Shown: positions 11,034 to 22,592, counted from the first letter of the stretch. The stretch is 64,000 bases of DNA from Macrotis lagotis (GCF_037893015.1 NC_133658.1:886242977-886306976), one strand, 5' to 3'. Notes: generated from the letters alone by a model not told the origin. Made by a program: numbers and translations.

Positions 11034-11830
11034 TAGCAGAAGCTAATGAAGAGAAAGATTAGCACAGCAGCAACTGCAGCCACCATTAAGGAATAAAGAG
11101 CAAGGGAGGGTAGGAGCATGAGAGTTTATTTGGGGGATGATGCTCTCCAAGAGTGGACTAGGTCCCCAAAGGAAGACAAGCAACTTAGCTTGAATAGAGG
11201 GTAGCTTTTAAAGGGAAAGGAAAATGAAGTAATTAGGTATAGGTAGATGGGGGCACTAACTCAAAGACTTAATCCTTTCAGGATAGAGCAAGGATCTTTT
11301 GTGCCTAAAGTTCATTGACTTCATTATTGTGGTTAGCAGAAGCTAAGGGAGAGAGAAAATAAAGGCAGTTAAAACCTACTGATCCTAAAGGGAATAAGCA
11401 GCATCAGTCACAGTCATCAGGGGTAAGCTACATAGGGAGTGAGAAGCATGAGGAAATTTAGGACAATTGCAGGACCGTGACTGCAGCTGGGCTGATAATA
11501 GCAGCTGCCAGCTGAGGATAAGTAAGATAAAGAGGAGAACGCCATAAAGAGAAATTAGGAACAGCTGCAAGATGTTGCAACTAGGCTGATAACTGCAGCA
11601 ATCAGCAGAAAATAAGACCAGAATTATTTAGGGGAGCAGGTCAAGTATACATGTTGGAAAAGGGGCAAGAGAAGAGTTAGCAGTCGGGGTAATTACTACC
11701 ATTTCAGTAGGTTTACGTCTCAGTATCCTTTTTGGTGTGATAGCCCTTGTGGTGAGTTTGGAAAAGGAGCTGAGATTATATACATCTCAGGACCCTTTCT
11801 GGGGGGGATAGCCCTAGATGTATAGTTTCC
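11034..11830. repeat. Unclassified complex repeat with internal duplications
   Basis: TTAGCAGAAGCTAA occurs at 11034 and 11333. The second is again followed by a purine-rich run and a 'gagcatgag/gaagcatgag' word. Nearer the end, 'tctcagtatcctttttggtgtgatagccc' and 'tctcaggaccctttctgggggggatagccc' repeat about 68 bp apart (11719 and 11787). No coding capacity is seen, and the family is unknown to me. Confidence 0.45.
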
Positions 11831-11839
11831 AAGTGACCC

Positions 11840-13095
11840 ACAATAGAGTTATTTATCTAGATAGCAATGGAATAGAAATCAGACACTCACAGACTATACA
11901 AGGCTAGTGCAGATAGAAATATCATTTGGACCAAAAAAACCCCCTACAGAATCTGAATGAACACCACACTCACTTTTTAAAAATTTCTCTTATCATTTCT
12001 TTCCTATCTTATGGATTTCTTTCAGTTGTCTTAATCCTAATTCCTAAACATACATGTACATTATTCACCTGTTTACTGCTGGGGGGAAGGGAAAGTGCAT
12101 ACATATGCATGTGGATGAATGTTGAAAAACTTTCATAATATATATCATAATAAAATATCAACTGGAAAAAAGAAATATTATTTGGCATAACATTTTTCTC
12201 TGTCTACTAATTTTCTCTACTTTACTCTCAGCTCCTTATTTTTATATAGCTCCCTCCCATTACGTCATCTAATCATAGCTGATTGCCACATATTAGGAAC
12301 ATCTACTGTTTAAAGGGTATATATAAACTTTGATTCCTCTGCATGATTGTTTTTGTTTTAAGAGATGGTCAAATGACCATCCTTTTATTAATAATGTGCT
12401 GGCCTTATTAATAATATGAGTAAATTACCCACAATCTCTTGAATCTATTAATCCCCACACCAGACTTAAATATATATATATGTACGTTCTTACCTTTTCT
12501 TTATTATAAACAGATGATTCAAATTTTCAGCCATCTAAGATATGAAAATCAGATTCAAATTCAAAGAGGTGTGAGGTCCTAGCTAGACTGCAGATTACAA
12601 ACCAGGGTTTCTCTCTAAAATTGTATGAGAGTGCAAGGCTTCCACCATGTATTTTGTTCATTTACATACCTAAACCCCAAGCTGAATTGTTCCAGGAAGA
12701 GATACCTCTTGGGCAGAAATACCTTTACCATGCACCTTGAGTCTCCACTCTCTTTTTTGCATAAACCTCAAACATTTTGCAACTATTTGAGTAGTGATGA
12801 CATCTGTGGTCCTGTGGGGAACTGGGAGGAGAGAACATAAAACTTTTAATGATTTGACATTTCTTGTCACTGTTTGCAAGTTTTTTTTCAGAATTTTTCT
12901 GCTTTTCTAATCAATTAGCAACCATTTGCTGAGCCCTAGTTTAGCTGAGCCCTGGGCATTTAAAGAAAAGCAAAAATAGTGACTGTTCCCCCCCAGAAAT
13001 TTTATTTTAAAGCATCTGGTTTAGTGAATCTAAGTAACTGGAGTCCTTGTGATATGAAGAGTAGGCTGGCAGCAGTGGCACTCTAGCAGTTGAGA
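11840..13095. other. Non-coding stretch, nothing recognised
   Basis: No exon or named repeat could be supported. It contains a T-rich stretch and a short TA run at about 12472. The open frame at 12625-12840 shows no domain, and an overlapping antisense frame is equally long. Confidence 0.4.
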
Positions 13096-13099
13096 GAGA

Positions 13100-13275
13100 G
13101 CTAGGTGTAACTGGGATTGGAACTTTCAGGTAAGGGAACTCCTTTGACCAATGCAAGTGGGGACCTCTGCATCTTATAGTCTTAGAGAGCTGTCTAGAAC
13201 TCTCAGAAATTAGGTGACATGCCCAATATGACCCAGCTAATAGTGCCAGAGTTGGGACTTGAATCCAAAGTCTTG
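13100..13275 (-). mobile_element. CORE-SINE (Mon1-like) fragment
   Basis: 'ggaactttcaggtaagggaactcc', then 'agggac...ttagagagctg', then 'aattaggtgacatgcccaatatgaccc' and 'gggacttgaatcc'. This is the inverse of a tRNA-type SINE. Relatives start at about 17690, 23158, 24078 and 31270. Confidence 0.55.
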
Positions 13276-13798
13276 GTCTTCTCACCTTAGAACTTCTGTT
13301 TCTGTAGCTTCCTTCTCCCATTGGTAAGTTGTTCCAAGAACCTTCATTCTGAGAAAGAATGCAGGTCGGGCAGGCATCCTTCCTTCTTTTTTCTGACTCT
13401 GCTTCCAATACCTCAGACTTTGCTCCCATTCCCTTTTGAATGCCACTCCTTTCCTCCCTTTCAACTACCTCCATTAGAATGCATACTCCTTGAGGGGAGA
13501 ACTGTCTTTTTCCTGGGGTTTGTATCTCTCTTGCCTAATAAGAACTTAGTATTTTTTTTTAACTTCAAGGCTTATTCTTTGCCAGTTACAATTCCTGGTT
13601 CAAATCTTAACCTCTGGCCAAATGTGTGTGACCTCGGATACATTTTTTAACCTTCCTTGGTCTTAAATCCCATAATTTAAAATGGTTTCTGAGATCAATT
13701 TGAGGTCTAGAGATCTGTTGTCATCCTAAGGACTTCCTGTGTGAATTGAAGTGAGTCATTTACTCTGCTTCTTTGCCTTTAAAATGATGGGAGTTAAT

Positions 13799-13927
13799 GG
13801 GGCAACTAGGTGGTGTAGTGGATAAAGCACTGGCCCTGGAGTGAGGAGTACCTGGGTTCAAATCCCACCTTACCTATCTGTGTGGCCTTGGGCAAACCAC
13901 TTGACCCCATTGCCTTGCAAAAACCTG
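13799..13927 (+). mobile_element. WSINE1/WALLSI-type SINE with internal deletion
   Basis: Head and B-box are intact. The 'cagacacttaataat' part is missing between the two halves. TGATGGGAGTT flanks it on both sides, a target duplication. Confidence 0.88.
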
Positions 13928-14270
13928 ATGGGAGTTGGACATTACAATCTCTATATTCCCTTTTAGCTTTAAATCTTTGTATTTATAGGAGATATATAAG
14001 AAGCAATAAAGAAGATCAAAATAGGAGTAAATGGTTTTTTTTATCTGAAAACTAATTGGGATTCCAAAGAGTCTAGAGACATTCATAAATGGTCCATGAA
14101 TAGAATTTGGTGTGAGGCAGCAGTACTGGAATTCTAACCTGAGCTTAGAATCAGAAAGACAAGAGTTCAAATTCCAGAGAATTGAATTACCATTGTGACC
14201 ATGTGTTAAGTCATTTAATTTTCTCAAAATCTAAGACAACTCACCTGGATTGTATTAAGAGTTGTAAGGA

Positions 14271-14434
14271 GGGGGCTGCTAGGTGACGGCTAGGTGGTTC
14301 AGTGGCTAGAGCACCAGCCCTGGAGTCAGGAGTACCTGGGTTCAAATCCGACCTCAGACACTTAATAATGACCTAGCTGTGTGGCCTTGGGCAAGCCACT
14401 TAACCCCATTGCCTTGCAAAAACCTAAAAAAAAA
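14271..14434 (+). mobile_element. WSINE1/WALLSI-type SINE
   Basis: Full copy with a slightly scrambled head ('gggggctgctaggtgacggctaggtgg') and a CCTTGCAAAAACCTAAAAAAAAA tail. 'gttgtaagga' before and 'gtttgtaagtaagga' after are a likely target duplication. Confidence 0.88.
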
Positions 14435-14557
14435 GTTTGTAAGTAAGGAGGTTTCAGTGAACAATTTGAGTAAAGAGAATTGCTATAACAGCTTCTTCCC
14501 ATGCTGACAAAACCGCAGAATTCATTGGAGTCATTGTTTTTTCCTGTAGAAGGAAGG

Positions 14558-14758
14558 GTAACTATGTGACACAGTAGACAGAGTTCTAGATCTAGAGTCA
14601 GAAAGACCTGAGTTTTAAATCTAGCCTCAGACACTTACAAGTTGACCAGTCCCCAACTCTGTTGGCTTCCATTTCCTCATCTGAAAATGAGCTGAAACAT
14701 TCTGGATTTCTTCCAAAAAAACTCCAAATGGGGTCACGAAGAGTCTAACACCACTGAA
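14558..14758 (+). mobile_element. MAR1-type CORE-SINE
   Basis: tRNA-like head ('acacagtagacagagttct') followed by the MAR1 core and tail: 'tcctcatctgaaaatgagctg', 'ccaaatggggtcacgaagagtc' and 'ccactgaaaaataa'. Confidence 0.75.
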
Positions 14759-15139
14759 AAATAATAAGGAAGACTGGATTTGGAGTCAGAAGGCATAGGT
14801 TGGAATCCTGACTTGACTATTTCACCTTATTTTGGTCTGTTTCTCCCTCTGTAAACTAACATTGTTGAAATAAAAGCTCCAGAAGGTTCTTTTCTGATGT
14901 TCATTGTTCATACTCCAATGCAGGGACATACAACTTTTTGGATCTTCTGGGTCATATTACCCAATAAAAACCCTGTCTAGATGCATACAAAATTTAACAC
15001 CTATTCTTTAATAGAACAAATGCCCAGGGTCTCATGAATGGGCCCAGAGGCCCTCTTTATAATATAAAACTTTTTGAAGGCACTTTATAGAACTTGAGAA
15101 TTCTGAGCTAAAAGAGACCTTAGAAATTATCTCTCATAC

Positions 15140-15171
<32 letters not shown>

Positions 15172-15442
15172 TATTTATTATTTTAAATCTTCCTAAAGGC
15201 TAGCATAGCCCTTTCTTTTGCACAAAAATCCTAAGAGGTAGTACAGGTTCTTTTTGAGTGATTGTCCCCATTTTTATAGATGAATAAACAGGCTCAGAGG
15301 CATCCCAAGGGACTTGCCCAAAGTCACACCTCCACTATGAGTCAAAGGAAGGATTTGAACTCAACTCTCCCTGACCTTAGATCTTCATCCACATCAGTAC
15401 CACTGTACTGCTGTAAACATTAAATTAAGATTTGGTGACAAA

Positions 15443-15596
15443 GGGGCAGCTAGGTGCAGTGGATAGGAGTCAGGAGGACCTGAGTTCAAATCCTGCCTCA
15501 GACACTTGATAATAATTACCTAGCTGTGTGGCCTTGGGCAAGCCACTTAACCCCGTTTGCCTTGCAAAAAAAAAAAAAAAACAACCTAAAAAAAAG
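15443..15596 (+). mobile_element. WSINE1/WALLSI-type SINE with clear target duplication
   Basis: Copy with a deletion of the 'gagcactggccct' segment and a long A tail. AAGATTTGGTGACA stands immediately before the head and again after the tail. Confidence 0.93.
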
Positions 15597-16156
15597 ATTT
15601 GGTGACATGGAGAACTGAGTCAAATCTATAAGAATATGAGTCATTCATGGTCAATGGATATGAACAAGCAGCTTTTGGAAGAAGAAATTAAAGCAGTTTA
15701 TAAAATACGCCAAATCCTTATTGATTAAAGAAATGCAGATTAAAGCAACTCTGAGGTGCCACCTCACACCTTTCAGACTGATTAAACTGATAGAAGGGAA
15801 AATGGAGGGGGTGTGCAAAAACTGGGGTACTAATACAACTGTGAACTGATTCAGCCATTTTGGAGAGCATCTGGAATTATAGCCAGCAATATCACTATTA
15901 GGTCTATTTCCCAAGTTGGTCAAGGAAAAAAGGAAAAGAACTTATACATTCTTAAATATTTGTAGCACCTCTCTCTTTTTTATTTAATATATTTCCAGAT
16001 TAGTCATGTTAAAAAAGAATCAGAACAAAAGGGGGGAACCATGAGAAAGAAAAAAGCAATACAAATTTTAAAAAAGTGAAAATAACATGCTCTGGTCGGC
16101 ATTCAGTCTCCATGGTTTTTCTTTTGGAGATGACATTTTTTTCGGGGGGGTGGGAT

Positions 16157-16310
16157 TTAGGTTTTTTTCTTTTTGCAAGGCAGTGGGGTTAAGTGGCTTG
16201 CCCAAGGCCACACAGCTAGGTAATTATTAAGTGTCTGAGATGGGATTTTGAACTCAGGTCCTCCTGACTCCAGGGCTGGTGCTCTAGCCACTGTGCCACC
16301 TAGCTACCCC
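16157..16310 (-). mobile_element. WSINE1/WALLSI-type SINE inside the antisense L1
   Basis: Full inverse copy. 'gatgacat' flanks it on both sides, consistent with insertion after the L1. Confidence 0.92.
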
Positions 16311-16723
16311 TGGATGACATCTTTCATCACAAGTCTTTTAGAGTTGTCTTTTTTCATTGAACTGCTGAGAGGAGCCAAGCCTACCATAGTGGATCGTCAT
16401 ACAACATTGCTTTTAAGATGTACAATGTTCTCCTAGTTCTGTTCACTTCACTAATCATTAATTCATGTAAGTTTTTCCAGGTTTTTCTGAAAAACACTGC
16501 TTATGATTTCTTACAACACAATAATATTCCATCACATTCATATACCACAATTTATCGAGTCATTCCCCAACTGAGGAGAATCCTCAATAATTTCCATTTC
16601 TATGCCACTACAAAAAGATTTGGTATAAATATTTTTGTACATATAGATCTTTTCCTCTTTTTCATGATTTCTTTGGGATACAGATCTAGTAGTGGTATTG
16701 TTGGATCAAAAGGTACACACACA

Positions 16724-16878
16724 GGGGTGACTAGGTGGCACAGTGGATAGAGCACCAGCCCTGGAGTCAGGAGGACCTGAGTTCAAATATGGCCTCCAAC
16801 ACTTAATGATTACCCAGCTGTGTAGCCTTGGGCAAGCCACTTAACCCCATTTGCCTTGCAAAAACCTAAAAAGAAAAA
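16724..16878 (+). mobile_element. WSINE1/WALLSI-type SINE inside the antisense L1
   Basis: Full copy with AAAAGGTACACACA on both sides, a clear target duplication within the antisense L1 sequence. Confidence 0.93.
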
Positions 16879-17051
16879 GGTACACACAGTTTCATAACCC
16901 TTTAAACATAATTCTGAATTGTATAGCAACTCTGTGGTGGCAAAAACTATTTGAAGGAATGCCTACCAAATGGGGCATGACTGAATAAATTGTGGTATAT
17001 GATTGTGTTGGAATATTATTATGCTCTAAGAAATGACGAGCAGGACACTTT

Positions 17052-17132
17052 CTTTTTTTTTCTTTTATTTTTTTTTTAGGTTTTTGCAAGGCAAATGGGG
17101 TTAAGTGGCTTGCCCAAGGCCACACAGCTAGG
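17052..17132 (-). mobile_element. 5'-truncated WSINE1/WALLSI-type SINE inside the outer L1
   Basis: Only the A-rich tail and the 3' third are present, inverse. GAGCAGGACACTTT lies on both sides (17038 and 17133), so the truncated copy is a genuine insertion rather than a deletion product. Confidence 0.92.
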
Positions 17133-17626
17133 GAGCAGGACACTTTCAGAAAAATATGGAAAGAATTACATGAAATAGTGAAGAATAAAAGAGCAGAACT
17201 AAAAGAATTTTATATATATATATAACAGCAATAATTGAAGAATAATTTGTGAATGATTAGGTTACTTTGAGTAATACGAACATTCCTATGAAGGACTTAT
17301 AAAGGAAAATGCTATTCGCCTCTAGGGAAAGAACTGATCTTTGGAAGTATGTATTGAATGACCTCACACTTATCTCTGTTAACTGTTGGCCTCTATTTCA
17401 AAGTTGTAAGGGAAACAACTCAGAAGAAAAAAAATTTTTTAAATTTTTTTAAAAAAGGAAACATATGGTAAAAGGTTATTGTGACTGATTTTACCACTCA
17501 ATACATTATGAAATTTTAAAAATAAAGGTCAATTAAATAATGATAAGGTAAGCTTAATGGAGGTCATTAGAATATTAAAGGGCAGAGATTCCCACAAGCC
17601 TTAGTAAACTGAAGTGTGAGAAAGGA

Positions 17627-17633
17627 AGATTTA

Positions 17634-17663
<30 letters not shown>
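17627..17663. repeat. (GT)n microsatellite
   Basis: Alternating GT over about 35 bp. Confidence 0.9.
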
Positions 17664-17666
<3 letters not shown>

Positions 17667-17679
17667 ATTTATTGGACCT

Positions 17680-17870
17680 GTGATTTCACTAGTTTAGGGA
17701 ACTTCCAGTGAGGAAATTCCCTTTACCAATGCCAAACTGCACCTGTTCTACAACTTATGATTTTACAAAGTTGTCTGGTTGTTGATTCATTAACTTGCCC
17801 CAAATCACATAATCAGGATGTGAAAGAGGCAGAACTGTGTTAAGAGCCTTCCCATCAATAACAAGAACCC
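17680..17870 (-). mobile_element. CORE-SINE (Mon1-like) fragment
   Basis: 'tgatttcactagtttagggaacttcc' followed by the 'ccaatgcc' and 'caaatcacataatcagg' steps. It has the same layout as the copies at 13100, 23158 and 24078. Confidence 0.5.
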
Positions 17871-17896
17871 AGTCTATCTTGATTCTAAGACCAACT

Positions 17897-18053
17897 CTTT
17901 TTTTTTAAGGTTTTTGCAAGGCAAATGGGGTTAAGTGACTTGCCCAAGGCCACACAGCTAGGTAATTAATTAAGTGTCTGAGGCTGAATTTGAACTCAGG
18001 TACTCCTGACTCCAGGGCCAGTGCTCTGTCCACTGTGCCACCTAGATGCCCCC
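17897..18053 (-). mobile_element. WSINE1/WALLSI-type SINE
   Basis: Full inverse copy. 'aagaccaactctt' before and 'aagatcaactctt' after form a target duplication with one mismatch. Confidence 0.92.
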
Positions 18054-18059
18054 CAAGAT

Positions 18060-19730
18060 CAACTCTTAACAAACTACTCCCTATCCCACGCTGCTGCTCA
18101 TAATGCATATAGTAAATACATGTTCAATGAATATCCAATCTACAGTCATACTTTGGGAGCGAATGTCCAAGAGTAATATTAAAAAGCTATTTGATTAATT
18201 AATTGCTAGTTAACTGGTAAGTTAGAATGATTCTCCAGAGTTCACTTTCAAGAGTAATGTGCCAATCTCCAGAATTTTCCTTTACTTTGGTAAAGTCTGT
18301 CCCACTTCACCTTTTTCCCATTTTGCCTTTATTCCCTCCTCTTAAGTCTTCCATAATATGGAACTGAAGTGTTTTAATTTACATTTTGAGTGATGTTCAA
18401 ATCCTGCATCTTAGTGAAGGTGTGGCTTCTGGCAAGTCCCTTAGAATCCTTTGGAGCCTAATCATCTGTAAAAATGGGGAGGATAACAATGTAGAAGGAT
18501 TTATGCTAAGGATTATAGGATCTTTATGAGGATCAACCAAAAAAATGGCCATGCTAGTCCTTAAATAATGTGTCCTAAGGAAGATTAAAAATCATAAATG
18601 CCACATAGGAGAGATAATCTCTAAAGTCTCTTTCAGCTCAGAATTCTTTGATTCTATAACCACCTGCCTTCAAGAAGCTTTATGGCATCATGGGATGTGA
18701 GGGCTGGAAAGGAACCTTCTGGATTGTTTATTGTGACAACCTGAGTTTATATGTGAAGAAACAGACTAAAAGAAGATGGCAACCAAGATCACAAAAGGGA
18801 AACAGCCATGTCTTGTCTTCAGACTTCAGATCCAGTCTTCCTCCTATCATATGTAGAGTGTCAACTTTTATATATAATTATGTAAGAATATTTAATTATT
18901 CATTCTAGTATTAGGCAGATAATCAGACCTGGCTTAAAAATATAATGCCATTCATAACTTTCTAAAAATTCAAATCAACTTTTGGTTTCTGATATTCATT
19001 CAAATAGATGAAACTGACATTTTTGACACTTGCCTCCACATTTCTGACCTCAGCAATTCCTAAATCATATTTTTATTAGTTTCATTTTGCCTCTTTTATG
19101 ATCAAATGGAGTTTTAAAAATTTATATATAACTATCTTATTCATAATGGAGAACTCTGATCTCTACTCTTTCCCTCTCTAATCTTATCTTCATATCCTTA
19201 CTAGGTTAATCTTCCTTATGCTTAGATCTGCTGGTATCATTTTTCCCCTCCTTCCCCACCTCCTCATGTTTTCTTGTTTAGGAAACTGAGTATTTAAATC
19301 CTAAGGCTTAAACCAAGTTTGGCAATTTGATTTTATAGATAGGCTTGAACTTGGGGATCAGGAAGACCCTTGTTTGAATCTCACCTCAGACACTTAGCAA
19401 TTGTGTATACCTGGGTACATCCCTTCCTTGCTTTGAGAGGATATGACCTCTACTAACTCAAAAGCTGTGATCCCATGATCTGGTTCTCAGCTTTCTAGCT
19501 TTCTACATATTCTGTGGATATTTCTCTTTCTCTGCAGAATACTCTGAACTTAACCTTTGCTTACTCTAAATCTTAAACAACATCCCTCTCCCTGTTGGAC
19601 TTTTGCCTGTGCATTGAAACTCAACTCAAAAACTCTTTCCTTCATTAATTATGTCCTAAATGTCTATTAACAACATTTTCCACTTAGCCTTCACATAGCA
19701 ATTGTCTTAGCAGACCTTTAATGCTCTTTT
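18060..19730. other. Non-coding stretch with old MIR/L2 pieces
   Basis: There is a MIR-like segment at about 18405-18560 ('gttcaaatcctgc', 'aatcatctgtaaaaatgggg'). Pyrimidine-rich L2-like pieces lie at about 19140-19270 and 19500-19720. I see no exon. Confidence 0.4.
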
Positions 19731-19734
19731 TGGA

Positions 19735-19955
19735 AGTTAGGTGTCTGAGTGAATAGAGTATTGGACCTGAAGTTAGGAAAATCTGAGTTCAAATGTGGCT
19801 TTAGATACTAACTAGATGACCCTGTTTGCCTCTATTTCCTCATCTGTAAAATGAACTGGACAAGAAAATGGCAAACCACTCCAGTATCATTGCCAAGAAA
19901 ACCTGAGTTGGGGGTCACAAAGAGGTAGACGTGAATGAAATGGCTGAACAATAAC
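19735..19955 (+). mobile_element. MAR1-type CORE-SINE
   Basis: tRNA-like head with 'gagttcaaatg', core 'cctcatctgtaaaatgaactgg', tail 'ccactccagtatc...gccaagaaaacc' and 'gaaatggctgaacaataacaa'. Confidence 0.8.
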
Positions 19956-20137
19956 AATGCTTTTATCATGTAATGATGCTTATTATAGTAAAAACTCTGA
20001 GAAGTCAGAGACCCACCATTACCTAAAGTTTATTTCTTCAATGCCTAGCAAAGCCTTTTTCAGGAGGAGAGAAGGGAAGCCTGTTATTGTGTTGTTAGAC
20101 TTTATTATGATCCTTTCATTTATTATAATTGTATCTA

Positions 20138-20338
20138 AGGGCAGCTAGTGGCACAGTGGAATCAGGGAGACATGAGTTCAAACATGGCCTTGGATACTAA
20201 CTAGTTATGTGACCTTGGATAAGTCTCATAACCTTTATTGTCTCAATTTCTTCAATTGTATAATGGGGGTGATAATCATACCTCTCTCACAGGGTCATTG
20301 TGAGGATCAAATAGAATAATATTTGTAAAGAACACTTA
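20138..20338 (+). mobile_element. MIR/Mon1-like CORE-SINE
   Basis: 'gggcagctagtggcacagtgg', 'atgagttcaaacatgg', 'gtgaccttggataagtc', 'ttcttcaattgtataatggggg' and 'aaagaacacttagca', in order. Confidence 0.65.
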
Positions 20339-20341
20339 GCA

Positions 20342-20494
20342 GGGCGGCTAGGTGGTGTAGTAGACTCCACCGGCCTTGGAGTCAGGAGTACCTGGGTTCA
20401 AATCCGGTCTCAGACACTTAATAATTACCTAGCCGTGTGGCCTTGGGCAAGCTACTTAACCCCGTTTGCCTTGCAAAAAAAAACAAAAAAAAAA
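20342..20494 (+). mobile_element. WSINE1/WALLSI-type SINE in the MIR-like tail
   Basis: Full copy inserted in the tail of the preceding SINE. CACTTAGCAG lies on both sides as the target duplication. Confidence 0.92.
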
Positions 20495-20589
20495 CCACTT
20501 AGCAGAGTGCCTCACCCATAGTGGACACGTCAGTAAACGTTCCTTTGTCTCTTCTACTTCCCAGTTTTTTCAGTTGTGACTGATCCTGT

Positions 20590-22395
20590 TAGAAGTGGCC
20601 TAGTGCTGATTCTATTCCAGCTAAGATCTACAAGGTGGGGGGTCCATTGTTTATTCAAAAATTGACTGAAATTTTCCAGGATATAAGGCATGAAGGGGTT
20701 CTCTCCCAAGAATTTGAAGATGCCTCCATCATCCATCTTTATAAATGTAAAGGGAATATATTGTCCTGTGACAATCACAGGGGTTGTTGGTAAGAGTTGC
20801 CAGAGTCCTTCTCAATAGACTGGTCCCTCACTTGGAAAATGGTCACTTCCCTGAGAGCCAGTGTGGCTTTAGGAAAGGTAGAACAGTCAATATGATGTTT
20901 GCTGCCTGACAATTCCAGGAAAAATGCCAGAAACAGAACAGAGGTCTGTAGATCTGACCAAGGCCTTTGATACCATCAGTCATGAAGGTTCATGGAAAAT
21001 TATGTCAAAATTTGGTTGCCCAGGGAAGTTCATCAGTATTGTATGGTTGTTTCATGATAGTGTGCATGCCTGGGTTCTGCTTTTTTTTTAAGGTTTTTTT
21101 TTTGCAAGGCAAACGGGGTTAAGTGACTTGCCCAAGGTCACCCAGCTAGGTAATTATTAAGTGTCTGAGGTTGCATTTGAACTCAGGTCCTTATGACTCC
21201 AGGGCTGGTGCTCTATCCACTACTCCACCTAGCTGCCCCTGGGTTCTGAATAGTGGACAATGCTCTGGAGATTTCCCAGTCACCAATGGAGTCAAACAAG
21301 GATGTGTCCTTGCTCCCATACTTTTTGGCATGATGTTTTCAGTCATATTATCAAACTGAGGATGAACATGGCCTCAAGGTCAGCTACCACACTGATAGCA
21401 AATTCTTCAAGTATAAAAGGCTACAAACCAAAACCAAAGTGGAGGAGTGTTGGTTCAGGATCTTCCATTTACAGATGACTGTGCACTCAGTGTAGCCTCT
21501 GAAGCTGAGATGCAACAAAGGATGAACTTGTGCTCATTTTGATCTATCAATTAACACCAAGAAAACCTCACCATCCATTTGTGGAACTATCTATTTCAGC
21601 AAATGAAGTTTTGATTACTGTGGACAAGTTCACTGACCTTGGCAGTGTCCTTTTCAAGTAGGTTCATATTGACAATGAGGTTGACACATGCATTGCCAGA
21701 GTTAGCTCAGTATTTGGGAGGCTCTGAAAGTATGGGAGAGAAGAGGTGTTAGACTGACCACCAAGCTGAAGGTCTATAGAGCCGTTGTGCTCACCTCATT
21801 GCTATATGCCTGTGAAACCTGGCCAGTCTACCAGCCCCATGCCAGGAAACTGAATCACTTCCAACTGTCTTAGGAAGATTCTAAAGATCACCTGGCAGGA
21901 GAAGATACCAGACACTGAGGGCCTTTCTGAAACTAAACTATCTAGCATTCCATCATTACTACAGAGAGTACAACTATGATGGGCTGCACACATTGTTAGA
22001 ATGCCAGATGTACGCTTGCCAAAAAAACTATTTTATGGGCAAGTGCTCACAAAAGGGTCAGAAGAAGCAATTCTGGGACACCCTGAAGGTCTCATTGAAA
22101 AACTTTAGAATTGTTTGTACAGCATGGGAGATCCTGGGACAGGACTGCCCAGAATGGCATGCCTTCATCAGTGAGGAAGGCAGAAAGGAAGCAGCTCAAA
22201 GGAAACGTGACATCCTTAAGTCTAGAGCACCCACCTCAGGTGTTCACATGGACTGTTTGTGCCCAACCTATGGTAGGGTATTCCGAGTTCGTACTGGTCT
22301 GATCAGCCACAGCCAGACACATTGTCATTTGTCTCAAACATCATTTTGGTCTTCTTCGATAACAAAAGACAAGAACCAATGTTCAGTTGTATTCA
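20590..22395 (+). mobile_element. RTE-like LINE, broken reverse transcriptase and C-terminal part
   Basis: Translation in shifting plus frames shows reverse-transcriptase motifs: 'DLTKAFDTISHEG.WK', 'FGCPGKF' and, after an inserted SINE, 'VTNGVKQGCVLAPILF'. Further on it resembles 'RKILKITWQEKIPDTE' and 'VQLRW'-type sequence. It ends at a Cys/His motif with R-V-R-T-G-L-I-S-H followed by a second His. The element has several stops and frame changes and lacks its endonuclease end. I place it near the RTE/RTEX clade from the motif wording. The longest intact frame is 21993-22406 (137 codons). Confidence 0.75.
21080..21237 (-). mobile_element. WSINE1/WALLSI-type SINE inside the RTE-like LINE
   Basis: Full inverse copy that splits the reverse-transcriptase region. 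CCTGGGTTCTG occurs at 21069 and 21238 as the target duplication. Confidence 0.93.
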
Positions 22396-22399
22396 GGTG

Positions 22400-22592
22400 T
22401 GACTGATTCTTCAAGTTTTCTTGTCAGAGATACTGAACTGCTTTGCCATTTCCTTCTCCAGCTCATTTTACAGGTGAGGAAACTGAGGCAAACAGGGTGA
22501 CATGACTTGTGCAGGATCACATAGCTAGCAAGTGTCTGAGGCCAGACTTGAATCCACAAAGAGAAGTATTCTTGATTCCGTCTTGCTGCCCC
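22400..22592 (-). mobile_element. MAR1-type CORE-SINE abutting the LINE 3' end
   Basis: Inverse MAR1: 'gactgattcttcaagttttcttgtcagaga', 'gccatttccttctccagctcattttacagg', 'gaggaaactgaggca' and 'cacatagctagcaagtgtctgagg'. It starts within about 10 bp of the end of the LINE coding remnant. Confidence 0.75.

Larger units (their letters stand above)
15976..16918 (-). mobile_element. Second L1 3' end inserted antisense in the first
   Basis: Inverse L1 3' sequence: 'gattagtcatgtt', 'cattcagtctccatggtt', 'tacaatgttctcctagttctg', 'tttttccaggtttttctgaaa', 'ataccacaatttatcgagtcattcccc' and 'gggatacagatctagtagtggtattg'. It lies exactly where the outer L1 is interrupted. 'tagcacctct' before and 'tagcaactct' after look like its target duplication. 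It is itself hit by two SINEs. Confidence 0.7.
15650..17450 (+). mobile_element. L1 3' end (outer element of a nest)
   Basis: The first part (15650-15975) carries the end of the L1 body: 'gcagattaaagcaactctgaggtgcc', 'gtgaactgattcagccattttggagag' and 'ctattaggtctatttcccaa'. The second part (16919-17450) resumes with 'tatagcaactctgtggtggcaa', 'aatattattatgctctaagaaatg' and 'ctagggaaagaactgat'. Both are in the same order and orientation as marsupial L1 3' sequence. The break is filled by an inverse L1. Not autonomous. Confidence 0.7.

Noticed and set aside
21993-22406. 137-codon frame as a host zinc-finger gene
   Set aside because: It continues the RTE-like LINE in order and orientation. The Cys/His motif belongs to the element's C-terminus.
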